Shown here piece by piece: positions 19,173 to 29,900 of a stretch of 64,000 nucleotides of DNA. The stretch is from Candidatus Sericytochromatia bacterium (GTDB lineage: Bacteria; Cyanobacteriota; Sericytochromatia; UBA7694), in contig JADMKE010000017.1 of assembly GCA_018780035.1 (NCBI GenBank), positions 62,001 through 126,000 of the forward strand, given 5' to 3'. Both the position numbers and the translations under genes were made by a program. How positions within the stretch are numbered: position 1 is the first letter of the stretch; every line of letters starts with the position of its first letter. Under the pieces are notes generated by a model. It was given only the letters and a program-made list of their open reading frames with translations, ran no database searches and had not been told where the DNA came from.

Positions 19173-19418
19173 ATGCTGGAACTCCGCCCCAATTGTGAAA
19201 ACTGTGATCGGGATTTGCCCCCCGATTCACCTCTGGCACACATCTGCACCTTTGAATGCACTTTTTGCAGCGACTGTGTCAGCCAGGTTTTGAAAGAGGT
19301 CTGTCCCAATTGTGGCGGGAATCTGGTGCCCCGGCCAATTCGCCCAGTGGCTCTCTTGGCGAAATACCCAGCCTCGACCCAACGGGTGCTCAAAAAAGGA
19401 GTCTCTGCCAATGACTGA
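19173..19418 (+). CDS. DUF1272-like Cys-rich small protein
   Basis: MLELRPNCENCDRDLPPDSPLAHICTFECTFCSDCV...CPNCGGNLVPRP. Confidence 0.85.
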   Translation: MLELRPNCENCDRDLPPDSPLAHICTFECTFCSDCVSQVLKEVCPNCGGNLVPRPIRPVALLAKYPASTQRVLKKGVSAND

Positions 19419-20190
19419 AAAGTCTGAAACCACACAACGCTCTTTGTTCTGGGAAATCCACAGTGGTTTGCCGCGCGAAGGACCGGGAGACAAGGCCTCG
19501 ACTCAGCGGGCCTTCCATATGGCAACGGAATTGCCTACCCATCCTGCTATTTTGGATATCGGCTGTGGCCCTGGAAAACAGACGATGGATTTGGCTGAAA
19601 TCAGCTCAGGCCAGATCACTGCCGTGGATACCCATGCGCCGTTTTTGGCCGAACTCACCCGTCGGGCCGCTGCCGCAGACCAAAGTACACACATTCATCC
19701 TATGTTGGCTTCGATGTTTGACTTGCCTTTTGCCGCGGAAAGTTTTGATCTGATCTGGTGTGAAGGGGCGATGTATTTTTTGGGCTTTGAAGCAGCATTA
19801 AAACAGTGGAAACGCTTGCTCAAACCGGGTGGCTATCTGGCTGCAACCGAACCCTGCTGGCTCAAAAACGAGCTGCCCGAAGCGGTCAAAACCTTTTGGG
19901 CCGAATACCCTGCCATGGCAGATATTCCCAGCTGTCTGAAGCGGATCCAGGCCCACGGCTATCGCGAAGTGGGGTATTTTGTCTTGCCTGACTCTGCCTG
20001 GTGGGAAGATTATTACACACCCAAGCTGGCCCGGATTCAACAATTGCGGCAAAAATATGCAGATCAGCCAGGGTGTCTGGCCCAATTGGACGAAGCTGAG
20101 CAAGAAACGGCATTACACAAAGCCTATGGGGACCATTATGGCTATGTCTTTTTTGTGATGCAAAAAATGCCGGAGAATGAGCCACAATAA
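19411..20190 (+). CDS. Class I SAM-dependent methyltransferase
   Basis: ILDIGCGPGKQTMDLAE motif I; the internal ATG at 19411 overlaps the preceding stop. Confidence 0.85.
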   Translation: MTEKSETTQRSLFWEIHSGLPREGPGDKASTQRAFHMATELPTHPAILDIGCGPGKQTMDLAEISSGQITAVDTHAPFLAELTRRAAAADQSTHIHPMLASMFDLPFAAESFDLIWCEGAMYFLGFEAALKQWKRLLKPGGYLAATEPCWLKNELPEAVKTFWAEYPAMADIPSCLKRIQAHGYREVGYFVLPDSAWWEDYYTPKLARIQQLRQKYADQPGCLAQLDEAEQETALHKAYGDHYGYVFFVMQKMPENEPQ

Positions 20191-20907
20191 ATGTCTCAAG
20201 GGCCATCAGCATCTCTGCAAAGGGGCATTAAAACAACTGGCTTAAGTGGCTTGTGGGCAGTGGGTATGTGGCTGCTCTTTGCCCTGCTAATGGTTTTGGA
20301 CAGCGAGAAGATGCTGCCTTGGAGCCCATATTTACCCCGTTTAAACACCATTTGGGCCCCCACAGGTGCGCTTTTTTTACTGGTTTTCCCTTTTTTATTG
20401 CTTTTGCTCAGCCTTCGTCCTTTTCCAGAAAAAGTGAAAGGCCCTTTGCGCTCGTTCTGGTTGAAATCGGCACTGATGGCCTTGGTCTTGGCCTTGGGCA
20501 TTCCGCTCACGGAAGAGGCCTATCTGGGAAACAGCCGTGAGAGCAGCAGCAAGGCCAATGCCCACACCCTTCAGACCATGCTTGAAACCTATGCCATTGC
20601 TCAGGGCCAATACCCCGATTCAATCCAAACTTTAAAAATGGCTGCCAGCCAACCCATGAATCCCTATTGGAAAGAACTCACCAACCCCTATTTCCGCTCC
20701 AGCGGTATTTTTCAATCTTCTCAGCCCGCTGATGCCGTTTTAAGGGTTACAGATGTGAGCCAAGTGGGGGCTGTGGTTTACCAGCCCCTCCAAAACCCCC
20801 AGGGGAAAATCACAGGCTACCGGATTTTTGTCTATGACCACCGGGGAAAAAGACTGCAACTCCCACACAATGGCCAAATACTCCCCTTTGAACTGAGCAA
20901 TTCTTAA
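20191..20907 (+). CDS. Membrane protein with C-terminal pseudopilin (GspG-like) region
   Basis: TM segments then ANAHTLQTMLETYAIAQGQYPDSIQTLK; resembles the 15852-16610 product. Confidence 0.5.
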   Translation: MSQGPSASLQRGIKTTGLSGLWAVGMWLLFALLMVLDSEKMLPWSPYLPRLNTIWAPTGALFLLVFPFLLLLLSLRPFPEKVKGPLRSFWLKSALMALVLALGIPLTEEAYLGNSRESSSKANAHTLQTMLETYAIAQGQYPDSIQTLKMAASQPMNPYWKELTNPYFRSSGIFQSSQPADAVLRVTDVSQVGAVVYQPLQNPQGKITGYRIFVYDHRGKRLQLPHNGQILPFELSNS

Positions 20908-20969
20908 ACTGACTACGTTCAGAATCCGCTAAACTGTAGTAATCTCTACAGGCGGTCATCTGGAGCAAA

Positions 20970-23900
20970 ATGTCTCATCCTCCCATTGCAATTATTGGCA
21001 TGGCCTGCCGTTTTCCAGGCGGAGAAAGCCCTGAGGCTTTTTGGGAATTGCTGCACTCGGGCACAAATGCGGTCAAACCCATTCCCCCTGAGCGCTTTGA
21101 ATTGCAGAGCCCGCATTATGCAGGCCAATTGTCTGAATTGGGTGGTTTTGATCCCGACTTTTTTGGCGTGACCCCCACCGAGGCCGCATGCATGGATCTG
21201 CAACAGCGCCTGATGCTGGAATTGGGGGTGGAAGCCCTGCTCGATGCGGGCCAACCCAGTGAAAACCTGCGCGGGAAAAAGGTGGGGGTGTTTATCGGGG
21301 TCTCGAGTGTGGACTATACCCACACCCAATTGCAGGGACTGGATCAGGTCAATATGTACACCATTACGGGTGCAGCCACCAGTGTCATTGCCAACCGCCT
21401 CTCCTATTTCTTTGATTTTCACGGCCCCAGTCTGGTGATCGACACCGCCTGTTCATCTGCGCTCACAGCCCTGCATTTGGCCCTGCAAAGCCTGAGCAAT
21501 GGCCAAGCGGAAATGGCCTTGGTCGGCGGGGTGAATATTCTGCTCTCCCCCTTGCTGCAGCAGGGATTTGAAGAGGCCCAGGCCTTGGCCCCAGATGGCA
21601 AATGTAAAACCTTTGATGCCGCCGCCGACGGCATGGTGCGCGGGGAGGGAGCAGGGCTGGTGCTACTCAAGCCCTTGGCCCAGGCCCAAGTGGATCAAGA
21701 CCGCATTTATGCTGTGATCTGTGGTTCGGGCCTGTCTCAAGATGGTCAAACAAATGGTCTGAGTGCGCCGAGCCCAGCGGGACAGCGCCGCAGTTTGCAA
21801 GCAGCCTGTGCAGATGCCGAGATCGACCCGGCGCAGGTCGTATATGTTGAAACCCACGGTACGGGAACCCCCTTGGGTGATCCGGTAGAAGCCCGCGCCC
21901 TGGGTGAAGTCTATGGCCAAGCCCGTTTAAATTCAGCGCTCCCACCCTTAAAAATGGGCTCCGTGAAGACCCAAATTGGTCATTTAGAGGCCGCCGCCGG
22001 GATCGCAGGGCTGATCAAGGCCAGTCTGAGTCTGTACCACCGAACATTGCCTCCCAGTTTGCATTTTCAGACCCCCAATCCCCATATCCCTTTTGCCAAA
22101 TGGCATTTACAGGTCGTCAGCCAAACTCAGCCCCTGGATCTGTCAATGTCTGAATTGAAGGCCTCGTCGCCCGAGAGTTCTCCCGCCTTGGTCGGGGTAA
22201 GCGCCTTTGGTTTTGGTGGCACCAATGTACATGTCTTATTGGCAGCAGCGCCTCAAAATCCAGCCCCAGACCAAGCAAACATTCACACAGAGGGGCAAAT
22301 ACTGGCCGCCAATGAAAGTTCAAACCTGCTGCTGCTCCCGCTCTCCGCTCACAGCCAAGCAGCACTGGCCCAACGGGCTGCGGATCTGTGCGCTTGGTTG
22401 GATACCCAGCCAAAGTTGCGGAGCAAGGATCTGCAATACAGCTTGGCAATGCGCCAGACCCAGGGCCATTACAGAGCCGGGCTGGTCTTTGACTCGCACG
22501 CAGATCTGCAAAGGGGTTTAAAACACCTGGCATCTGAACCAGAGCCCGGTCTCAAGATTCTGAAAAAATCCGCACGCAAATTGGTTTTCCTCTTTTCGGG
22601 CATGGGCTCTCAAGAAAAAGGCATGGGCCAACAACTCCTGAGGGAACCGGTCTTTGTTGCGCGTTTAGACGAAGTGGATGCCGCTCTCGGCCCCTTGACG
22701 GGATTTTCGGTGCGAGAGGCGGTAGAGAAAGGTTATCAGGACAGTCCAGAAATTGTTCAGCCTGTGCTCTTTGCCTTGCAATTGGCACTCTTTGCCCTCT
22801 GGCAATCTTGGGGCCTGCGTCCAGATGCCCTGATCGGCACCAGCATGGGAGAAATCAGTGCCGCCTGTGCTGGGGGCTGGCTAAAACTGGAAGATGCCGC
22901 GCGCATTCTGGTCAAACGGATTGGTTTGCTCAAAGCCGTGGTCGGCAGCGGGGCGATGGGGATTATCGGACTCTCTGCAGAGGCCGTTCAAACGCGTTTG
23001 GAAGCGCATCAAGAGCCGGAGCTCTGGATAGCGGGCTTAAATGGGCCTGAGCTGACCGTTGTTTCCGGCCAAGAACAGGCCCTTGAACGTTTTTTAAAGG
23101 TCCTGCAAGCAGAAAAAATCTTTGCCCGACGGGTCAAAGGTGCAGATGCCCCCTCCCACAGCCCACTGATGGAGGCACTCAAAACGCCACTTTTGGATGC
23201 CATTGCGGGCATACAGCCCGAGACAGGGCACACCCCCGTTTATTCCACCGTGAACCCCTCAGAAAATCCACAAACAGACTTTGGGCCCGATTATTGGTGG
23301 CAAAATCTGCGCCAAGCCGTCCAATTGTTGCCTGCTTTTGAAAAACGCCTGGCCAACGGAGAAACAGTCTTTGTTGAAATCAGCCCCCATCCCGTTCTGA
23401 CGGCCGGATTGCTGGGTGTGAGTGATAGCAGCCACCTGCTGCCAAGCCTGCGCCGAGATATTCCCACGGCCCGTCCCCTGTTTGAGAGTCTGGGCACACT
23501 CTACAGCCTGGGTTTTGACGTCAATTGGCAGACCTTGATCGCCCCCCATCCCAGTTTGCTTTCGCTACCGCTGTACCCCTGGCAACGGCTCCCCTTTTGG
23601 CTGCCCCGCTCCGAAATGGCGCAGCCGCTGAACAAGGCCCATCCGGTGCTCTCCCCTTTGGCCACGCGCCTGAAAAGCCATTTGGAACAGGAGCAAATCC
23701 ACGTGCCAGGCCTCAGCACAGACAGCCACAGCCGCGAGGGCCTGATCAGGCAATTGCAAGTGGAATTGGCCACAGCCCTGCGGCTTGATGCCGCGCTGCT
23801 CAATCCCAGTGAACCCCTCAAACATCTGGGGATTGGCTCATTGGTGGGCATGGAACTCTTCAGTCGCCTGAAGAAAAAATTTGGCGTCAAACTGCCTTTG

Positions 23901-26900
23901 GCCCAATTTTTGCAAGGACCGAGTTTAGAAGAGATCGCCGACATGATTTTAAACGGGCTGCAAGCCCAAAGCCCAACGCCGGAACGCCTGCGCCCAGACA
24001 AATTGCCCCTGTCTTTTGCCCAAACCCGCTTTTGGCTTTTAGAACAATTGCATCCGCAGGAGCGCACCCATTTTATTCCCGTGGCGCTGGAAATCACAGG
24101 TCCCCTTAACATAGCGGCATTACGTAAGGCCTGTCAGAGCGTGATTCAACGCCATGAAATTCTGCGCAGTGTTTACCGGCAAGACGAAAAGGGACAGCCC
24201 TTTCAAGTTGTCTTGGCAGATCCGCCCCCTTGCTGGGAGGTGATAAATTCAGTCAGTTCAGATCCCGCCACCCTGCAAGCCACCCTCAAACACCACGCAC
24301 GATTGCCCTTTGACTGGGAAAACACGCCCCCGCTGCGTTTTTCGCTCTTTGTCCTCACATCTGAAACTGATTCTAAACAACAGCCAGAAAGGCCCCCTGA
24401 ACCAGATGTTCAGCGCTATGTGTTGCTCTTGAGCTTGCACCATATCGTCGCTGACGGGCTTTCGTTCCGGGTCTTGTTCCAGGAATTGCAAGCCGTTTAT
24501 ACTGCCGAGCTGCTTGCAAAACAACCCGAATTGCCAACTTTGGCCTGGCAATACGCTGACTTTGCACTGTGGCAGCGCGAACAATTGGAAAAAGACCCCA
24601 GTCTCAAAGCCGATCTGGCTTATTGGCAAACGGCCCTGATGGGAGCCCCTGTCCAGACCCTGTTGCAAAGGGGCTTGTACGGCGAAAATTCCAGCACAAA
24701 CCCAGTAGTTCAAAACACAGAAATTCAAACTCCTGAAATTCAAGGAGCTCAGGCGCCTTTTTTACTGCCCTCAGACACCTATTTGGCCCTTGAAAACCTG
24801 GCCAAAACCAGTGGCAAAAGCCTGTTCAGCTTATTGTTGACGGGATTTTACCTCTTGCTCTGGAAGTTTGCCGAAAGTGACGATTTGGTGGTCGGCACCC
24901 CTGTCGCTGGGCGGCTCGAAAGTGAAACCCACGACCTGATTGGACCTTTCTTGAATATGCTGCCGCTGCGGGTGCAAATCGACCCAGAGCAGAATTTGCA
25001 TTCTCTGCTGGAGCAAGTCCAAAACCAGGTGCTCTTGGCGCTGGAACACCAGGCCACCCCCTTTGAGCAAATGGTGGAAGTGCTTCAGCCGCCCCGTATA
25101 CCGGGTTTACACCCCCTCTTTCAGACCGTTCTGGCCCTGCACGGCGAAATTGGCTTTGCCCCTTTGGGCGAATGCCAGCTGCGCCCGATTGAGCTGGATA
25201 TTGGCGTGGCCCGCTTTGATCTGGCCTTTACCCTGATTCCCGAACAAGGCGCACTCAAAGGCAGTGTCGAATACAATTGCCAGCTCTTTGACGCTGACAC
25301 GATCCAAAATCTGGTCGGGCTTTGGCTGAGCATTTTGACAGAATTGCCAGAATGGTCGCCATCACTGGTCTTAAAAGACTGGAAAATACCCGGTGGCAAA
25401 GTCATTGGCGCTGCAGATGGGTATTCACAGCCGCCGAGCGAAACGATCCCCAATCGTTTGTTGCCAATGCTGGCAGGGGAATCAGAGACCCTGGCTCTGA
25501 TCGATTTACAAGCAGCGGTTCCGCTGAGCTGGAGTTATACCGAACTCTGGCAGCGGGCAGAGGTGATAGCCCAGAATCTGCTCGATCTGGAAAAGTCGCA
25601 GCCTGAAACCAATCAACCCGACGACACACCACTGGTGGCCGTCTGTTTGCCACGGGGGGCCCAGACTGTGGCTGCCTGGTTGGGTATATTACTGGCCGAC
25701 AAAGCATATCTGCCGCTGGATCCCGAGAGCCCCCCCGAACGCCTGCTGGCCTTGTTGCAGAGCCTCAATGATCCGATTTTAATCTGTCTTCCAGAAACAG
25801 CCACAGCTTTAGAACAGGTTTTGAAACTAGATTTAAAGGAATTACAGCCTTCATCGAGCCAAGCGCCATTTCGCACCCTCTCTCCTGAGGCTCCGCTCAG
25901 CCGCCCCCACCCCCTGCCAGAGTCCAGCCAGACCTTGAGCAACCTGATCTTTACCTCCGGTACTTCTGGCCAACCCAAGGCGGTCAAAGTGACCCACGCT
26001 GGCATGGCCAACCTGATTCACTGGCATCTCAAGACCTTTCCCAGCCAAAGAGGCGAGCTGATTCCCCAAACTGCCCATATTTCCTTTGATGCCGCGGGCT
26101 GGGAAATTTGGAGTACCCTTGCGGCAGGCGCCACCCTGCTCTTTTGGGATCGCAATACCCTGCTCGATCCACTGACTTTACAAAAAGCCCTGCTCAGCAA
26201 GCAGATCCAACAGCTGTTTTTACCCACGCCGCTGGCGGCCTTGCTATTGCAATTGCCTTGGCCTGAAAACACCGCTCTCAAATGCCTGCGCACCGGCGGC
26301 GACCGCTTGCCTCCCTTTCAACCCGAAGGCCTGCCTTTTGTGGTTTGGAATCACTACGGCCCCAGCGAGTGCAGTGTGGTGGCCTGTGCAGGCCCCATCA
26401 ACACGCTTCAACCCGGCCAGCTCCCTGCCTTGGGTCAATTGTTGCCAGGCCTCAAGGCCGAGATTCTCGACCCCCAGGGACATCTCTTGCCTTGGGGCTT
26501 TCCGGGGCAGTTGGCCCTCAGCGGCACAGGCCTCAGCCCAGGTTATTTGCACAGCCAAAGCCAGAACAAAACCCAGATCGAAACCCAGATCGAAACCCAA
26601 AGCCAAAGTTATCTGACCGGAGATCGGCTGGTTTATCTCAACGGGCAATTTCACTTTCTCGGGCGCAGCGACCGGCAATTTAAATTCAAAGGCGTGCGCA
26701 TTGAAGCCGCTGAAATTGAGCATACGCTGCTGCGTCATCCCGAGGTTTCCAGCGCAGCGCTGATCCCCACTGCGCAAAAGCTTTGGGCCTTTTATACGGG
26801 CAGCATCACCCCTTCATTGCTCAAAACTTGGCTCCAAAGTCAATTGCCAACCACCTTGGTGCCGGCCATGTTGATTCAGCTTGAGCGTCTGCCCGAAACC

Positions 26901-29900
26901 GAAAGGGGCAAGGTAGACTATCTGGCCCTGCAAGCGCACACCCTCCGTGCTGACAGCCCAGCCACAGAGAGCACAGCTCTTTCACCGTCGCTCTCGCCAT
27001 CTCGCTCAAAACCCGGCCAAATGGGCCTGGAAAAACGCATCAGCGAACTCTGGCAGCAGCTCTTGGGCCAGCCCGTAAACAACGAGAGCGACTTTTTTGC
27101 ACTTGGGGGGCATTCACTGCTGGCAGTGCAGATGGTCATGCAATTGCGTCAACAAACGGGACGTGAAATTGGGCTGCATCAACTCTTTGCCCATCCCCGA
27201 CTGGCCGATTTTGCAAAAGTGGTGGCAGAATCAGCGCTGAGCCCGGCGCCACTGCCACAGATCCAGCCCCAACCAGAGCGGGTCTGGGCGCCCTTTGAAC
27301 TCACCCCCGTACAGGCTGCCTATTGGGTGGGTCGCCAGACCCAGATGGCCTTGGGTGGAGTGGGTGCCCAGGCCTGCTTGGAATTGGCCGTGCCCGATCT
27401 GGATCTGGATCGACTGGAACGGGCATTGAACCGCTTGATTCACCGCCATCCGATGTTACAAACGGTGATCAGCGCCCAGGGACAACAGCAGCCACTTCAA
27501 AATCTGCCCGCTTACAGCATAAAATGCCATGATCTGCGCAGAGGGTCTCTCAAAGAACAAGCCGAGCAGCGCCAAGCCCTGCGCCAGGCCAGCCTGGAAG
27601 CGGTTTTTGATCCTCAGCACTGGCCACTGTTTGAATTGAGTGTGATCCGCCAGAGTGAAGGCCCAGAGGGGAGAACGGGCACTTACTTGCAACTGCGTTT
27701 AGATGCCCTGATCGCTGACGCCACCAGCTTTTTGCTCCTGGGTCAGGAATTGGAAACCCTCTATCGTTTTCCCGACAACGATTTGCCCCTTCTGAGCTTG
27801 AATTTTGGCGATTATATGCGCACTTTGGCAGAGATCCGCAAAAGTCCAGCCTTTGTGCGGGACCAAGACTATTGGCAGGAACGCCTGGCAAGTTTACCGG
27901 AAGCCCCTCTTTTGCCCTTGCTCACGGCCCCCGAACAGCTCAAGACACGCCATTTTGAACGTCTCTCTCTGCACATAGAAGCCCCCACTTGGCAGGCCTT
28001 AAAAACGGCGGCCGCCGCGTACAAACTCACGCCCAACAGCCTGGTCTTGGCTTTGTTTTCCGCCAGCTTGAGCTGCTGGAGCGAAAACGAGCGGTTCATC
28101 ATCAACCTCACCACCTTTCAGCGCTTGCCCCTGCACCCACAGGTGAATCTATTGGTCGGCGATTTTACCAGTTTGAACCTGCTCGAAATCCCCCCCCGAC
28201 AGGGTTTGCTGGTCGATTGGGCGCTACAGATTCAGCAACAGCTTTGGCAAGACCTTGAACACAGCCTCTACAGCGGGGTTGAAGTGCTGAGGGATTTACG
28301 CCAACACGACCACAGCGGCACAGCTCCAGTGGTCTTTACAGGTCTGCTCGGTCAAACCTTGCCTGAGCTGCCACTGGGGGCAGAGCTGGTCTTTGCCCAA
28401 ACCCAAACACCTCAAGTGTGGCTCGACTGCCAGGCCTCTGAGAGTGCGATCGGCCTGCACGTGAATTGGGACTATCTCACGGATCTCTTCCCACCGGGCT
28501 TGCTCCAGATCTTATTTGATACCTTTGAACAGCTCCTGCGCCGCATGGCCGACTCCCCCGCTGAATGGCAAGCCCCGCTCAGCCAGAAGCACATTCTCGG
28601 TCCTCTCAATCGCCCGGATCAAACGCCCTCTCGCCTGGCTGCCAACGCCACAGACCTGAATATTCCGGCCCAATGCCTGCACGCGGCCTGTGTCACCCAG
28701 GCCCTGGCCCACCCCGAAGCCCCTGCGGTGCTCTCCCCCGCCCGCAACTTGAGTTATGCTGAATTGCTGTCAGAAGCCACAGCCTTGGCAGAGCATTTAT
28801 CTGAACAGGGACTTAAAAAGGCTGAACCCGTGGCAATTGTGATGCACAAAGGCTGGGAACAGGCCGTAGCCGTTTTGGGCATTTTATTGGCAGGGGGGGC
28901 CTATTTGCCCATCGAAGCCAGTTTGCCCCCAGAACGCATCACAGCCCTGCTTGAATTGGGGCAATGCCGCCTGGCATTGGTGCAAAGCCAATGGCCTCTA
29001 GCGACACGCCCACCACTGAGTCCCACTTTTATTCCCATTTGCCCACCCGAAACGCCCCTGCCTTTACCCAGTTCAGCAGTGCTACAAACACTTTTGCAGC
29101 GCTGTTCGCCCGAACAATGTGCCTATGTGATTTTTACTTCGGGCTCGACGGGTCAGCCCAAAGGCGTGATGATTGCCCATCAAGCGGCTTGGAACACGGT
29201 GGCAGCCATCAATCAAATGCACAATTTACAGCCCGACGACCGGGTTTGGGGATTGTCGAGTCTGAGTTTTGACCTCTCGGTTTATGATCTCTTTGGCAGC
29301 TGGGCCGCAGGGGCCTGTTTGGTGCTGCCCCCAGCTGACAGTGGCCGCGAGCCGGATCGCTGGGTCGCCTCCTTACAAGCGCATGGAATTACGCTCTGGA
29401 ACAGCGTTCCAGCTTTGTTACAATTGCTGCTGGAATACCTCGAACGCAGCCCTGAATTGTGTTTTCCTGCCCTGCGCCAGATTATGTTGAGCGGCGATTG
29501 GATTCCGCTGTCCTTGCCTGAACGGATTGCGGCCCGGGCCCCGCAGGCCCAGATTTGGAGCTTGGGAGGCGCCACCGAAGCCAGTATTTGGTCCAATTTT
29601 CACCCCATTACCTTGCCCCTGCCCGAAGATTGGAACAGCGTGCCCTATGGCAAGCCCCTGCCCAACCAGCGCTTTGAGGTCTTTAATGCTCAAATGGAGC
29701 CCTGCCCAGAATGGGTGGCTGGTGAACTGTGTATCAGCGGCGAAGGACTGGCTTTGGGCTATTGGCAAGATCCCGAAAAAACCGCCGAACGCTTTGTCTT
29801 ACATCCAGAAACAGGCGAGCGCTGGTACAAAACCGGCGATCGGGGCCGCTACCGGCCCGGCGGTGTGCTGGAATTTCTCGGCCGCAGAGACAATCAGGTC

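Noticed and set aside
22800-22870. AT domain of the PKS being inactive because of GTSMG
   Set aside because: The catalytic Ser is retained and the rest of the AT looks normal; the H-to-T change alone does not prove loss of function.
26560-26610. Repeat QIETQIETQSQS in A1, considered as a mobile-element scar
   Set aside because: Simple short codon repeat in a loop between A8-type motifs; the reading frame and domain remain intact.
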